Shown here piece after piece: positions 62,453 through 64,000 of a stretch of 64,000 nucleotides of DNA; position 1 is the stretch's first letter, and every line of letters starts with the position of its first letter. The notes under the pieces are model-generated. The model was given only the letters and a program-made list of their open reading frames with translations. It was not told where the DNA came from and did no database searches. This DNA comes from an uncultured Bacteriovoracaceae bacterium (lineage in GTDB: Bacteria > Bdellovibrionota > Bacteriovoracia > Bacteriovoracales > Bacteriovoracaceae), in assembly GCA_937931205.1 (NCBI GenBank), contig CALHBF010000005.1:186001-250000 (forward strand), written 5' to 3'. The translations under genes were made by a program, and so were the position numbers.

Positions 62453-64000
62453 TTATAGACTGAACTGGCTACTGCAGTTCGCATTCAGGAAATTCACAAG
62501 TTTTTTGTCATCATTGTACTTAAATTTAGGATTGTCATTTGTTCCTCCCCAGACTTTGTCTTTAGGAAGGGTGCAGGTTTTTCCTTTCTGGGTGATGACT
62601 ACGTTACCAACTCCATTACGAGGATCGACTCCGCGACCGTCAACTCTCAGACTGATACCTTCGCCCACATAGTTGTTTGCAAACTTTCTTTGGAAGCGAT
62701 TAGGGTTCGTATCGATTGGCTCTTCTTTAAAAGCACCTTTCTTAACAAGTTTTGTTTTTGCATCAAAGATCACCATTTCACCCGTTGGAAGGGTCACGTG
62801 AACTTCGTTTCCTTTTGTTTCCGCACGAGGAATCTCTTTTCTTGGAATGAGCACCACAACAGATTCCATCAGGTGCGAGAGTGTGCCTGGAGTTGGTTCA
62901 TCAGTAAAATGAAGGTAAGTTTCGTTAACGGCGTTATCATCACTTATAAAGTCCCATACACGAGTCGTTGGTGTGCCATTAACCATTTTGGCCATGGATG
63001 TTGGGCCGTACATTCTCACTCGAACACCACGGCTGTATTCATTACCTTTTCTATCAGTATAAGTAAGTGTTTCAAAGTTTGGATCAAGAGAGCGAGCAAC
63101 GGAGCTATAGCTTTCAGCACGTGCATCTGTTCTCTCAAGTGGCTGTGTTGTATCACACATAATCATCCCGGCCTGGTTGGCCTGCGATGTGATCTTATTG
63201 GCCTCTTCAACTGTCTTAATGAAGTCATCATTTACTTTGGGATCTTCCTCTTTCTTTCCACCAATATAGACATCAGGCTTTTTTACCGGCGGGACTTCTG
63301 CGCGAGGAGGTGTCACCGGTGGCTTTGGTGGAGTCGGAGGAGTTATAGGAGGAGTAGGTGCGTTCTCTTTTTTAGGAGGAGTAGGAGCTTTGTTCTCAGT
63401 CTTTCCTGTTTGTGGAACTCCTGCAGCTTTAATATCGGCCAGCACTTGTAATAAACGCTTACACATACCCGTTCCAGCTTGCTTACTGTCTGAACAAGTT
63501 GTTTCAGCAAAATTCATCACTTCAAAAAGTTCGCCTTGCTTACCTTTTGCTTCAATCTCACTCACTACATCTTTGAACGTTCTTTTTGATTCAGCGAATT
63601 TATTAGCACAATTAGTGAAGGCGAGTGACCTTTGTGAGCTGGTCGAAGTAGGAACACAAAATCCACCACCAAAGAGCATTGGCTGACATTGCAATTCATT
63701 GCTCTTACATCCACCGGTTTCATATCCTGGATTATACCTAACAGGAGAAGAGCAGAGTCCTCCGACTCTTTTACTTGGCCAGCCGGCATACACACAGTTC
63801 ATACCAGTATTAGCATAAGCATTCGTGATAAATTGCAGTTCAAAGCGGGATGAAGTTAAAGTGGAAAGAGGTTCTTTGACGGTGACATTATATTCTTCAT
63901 AAAATTCCAGATAGCTATCTATCAGAGCAGCTTTTTGATCACTCGATAAATGTTTCCAGTTCTCTTGTCCAACACCTGCAAATGCAAGTGAAGAGAAGAG
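62453..64000 (-). CDS. Secreted protein with Pro-rich hinge (5' end beyond window)
   Basis: The frame stays open from 63802 to the window edge with no stop, so the Met at 63802 is internal. The last residues before the edge read LFSSLAFAGVGQENW, the end of a signal peptide, so only the first few codons are missing. At least 515 residues are visible. The N-terminal part is Cys-rich, then comes a helical segment, a Pro/Lys hinge (PPTPPKPPVTPP, about 63300-63370), and a C-terminal domain of about 250 residues with beta strands and little cysteine. No family recognised. Confidence 0.75.
   Translation of the reverse strand, partial: LFSSLAFAGVGQENWKHLSSDQKAALIDSYLEFYEEYNVTVKEPLSTLTSSRFELQFITNAYANTGMNCVYAGWPSKRVGGLCSSPVRYNPGYETGGCKSNELQCQPMLFGGGFCVPTSTSSQRSLAFTNCANKFAESKRTFKDVVSEIEAKGKQGELFEVMNFAETTCSDSKQAGTGMCKRLLQVLADIKAAGVPQTGKTENKAPTPPKKENAPTPPITPPTPPKPPVTPPRAEVPPVKKPDVYIGGKKEEDPKVNDDFIKTVEEANKITSQANQAGMIMCDTTQPLERTDARAESYSSVARSLDPNFETLTYTDRKGNEYSRGVRVRMYGPTSMAKMVNGTPTTRVWDFISDDNAVNETYLHFTDEPTPGTLSHLMESVVVLIPRKEIPRAETKGNEVHVTLPTGEMVIFDAKTKLVKKGAFKEEPIDTNPNRFQRKFANNYVGEGISLRVDGRGVDPRNGVGNVVITQKGKTCTLPKDKVWGGTNDNPKFKYNDDKKLVNFLNANCSSQFSL

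Noticed and set aside
62690..63451. 253-codon open frame antisense to the secreted Pro-hinged protein
   Set aside because: The sense frame has a signal peptide, hinge and terminator; the antisense frame is rich in Arg/Phe/Cys as expected from reversed codons.

Overview
The window is about 64 kb of low-GC chromosome (roughly 40% GC by eye) from a Gram-negative, flagellated bacterium. It has a lipid A operon, BamA, a Lol exporter and a long fli/flh operon. Many secreted or lipoprotein genes belong to no family I can name, and TTG/GTG starts are frequent. Gene content and style fit a Bdellovibrionota member, most likely the low-GC Bacteriovorax/Peredibacter/Halobacteriovorax side. That placement is inference; no rRNA gene is present to test it. 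I see no mobile element, CRISPR array, phage or transposase.

Layout. 1-4.2 kb: a secreted DUF4105 protein, then a minus-strand group (SDR dehydrogenase, two small membrane proteins, ArsC-like reductase). 4.26-4.69 kb: two identical tRNA-Glu(TTC)/tRNA-Lys(TTT) pairs on the minus strand behind a good sigma-70 promoter. They are divergent from mtaB, whose family modifies tRNA-Lys(UUU). 6-11 kb: purA, murJ and small unknown proteins. 11.1-13.3 kb: a large secreted Gly/Met-rich repeat protein with a sigma-28-like promoter. 13.4-21.2 kb: a tudor-like/zinc-ribbon protein, uvrC, a uracil-glycosylase-like protein, a SpoIID-amidase peptidoglycan pair, a lipoprotein, a HAMP-like membrane protein and a DsbA-like lipoprotein.

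21.4-32.8 kb: one flagellar operon, fliL-M-N-O-P-Q-R-flhB-flhA-flhF-flhG-fliA, closed by a strong terminator. FlhF has lost all recognisable GTPase motifs, including the Walker A lysine. FlhG keeps its ATPase motifs but lacks the usual N-terminal activator motif. 32.9-41 kb: a PAS/coiled-coil membrane protein, an RluA-type synthase, a Cys-rich secreted protein, coaE, mazG, ybeY and a secreted subtilase. 41.2-44.8 kb: an overlapping pair, a beta-barrel protein and a lipoprotein with degenerate EF-hand-like loops.

44.8-60.1 kb: prfB (with a programmed +1 frameshift), lysS, a single-permease Lol exporter, bamA, skp/ompH, lpxD, fabZ, lpxA, a Gfo/Idh dehydrogenase (GnnA candidate), lpxB, lpxK, a DUF3108 protein and a glycosyltransferase. 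This is an outer-membrane biogenesis block. 60.1-64 kb: rpsA, a small secreted protein, and a secreted Pro-hinged protein that runs off the right edge.

The observations most worth following are the pseudo-GTPase FlhF with its altered FlhG, the sigma-28-like promoter ahead of the repeat protein, the GnnA-like gene between lpxA and lpxB, the SpoIID-amidase pair, mtaB beside its substrate tRNA, and a hairpin that buries the ribosome binding site of the gene at 2836-3297.
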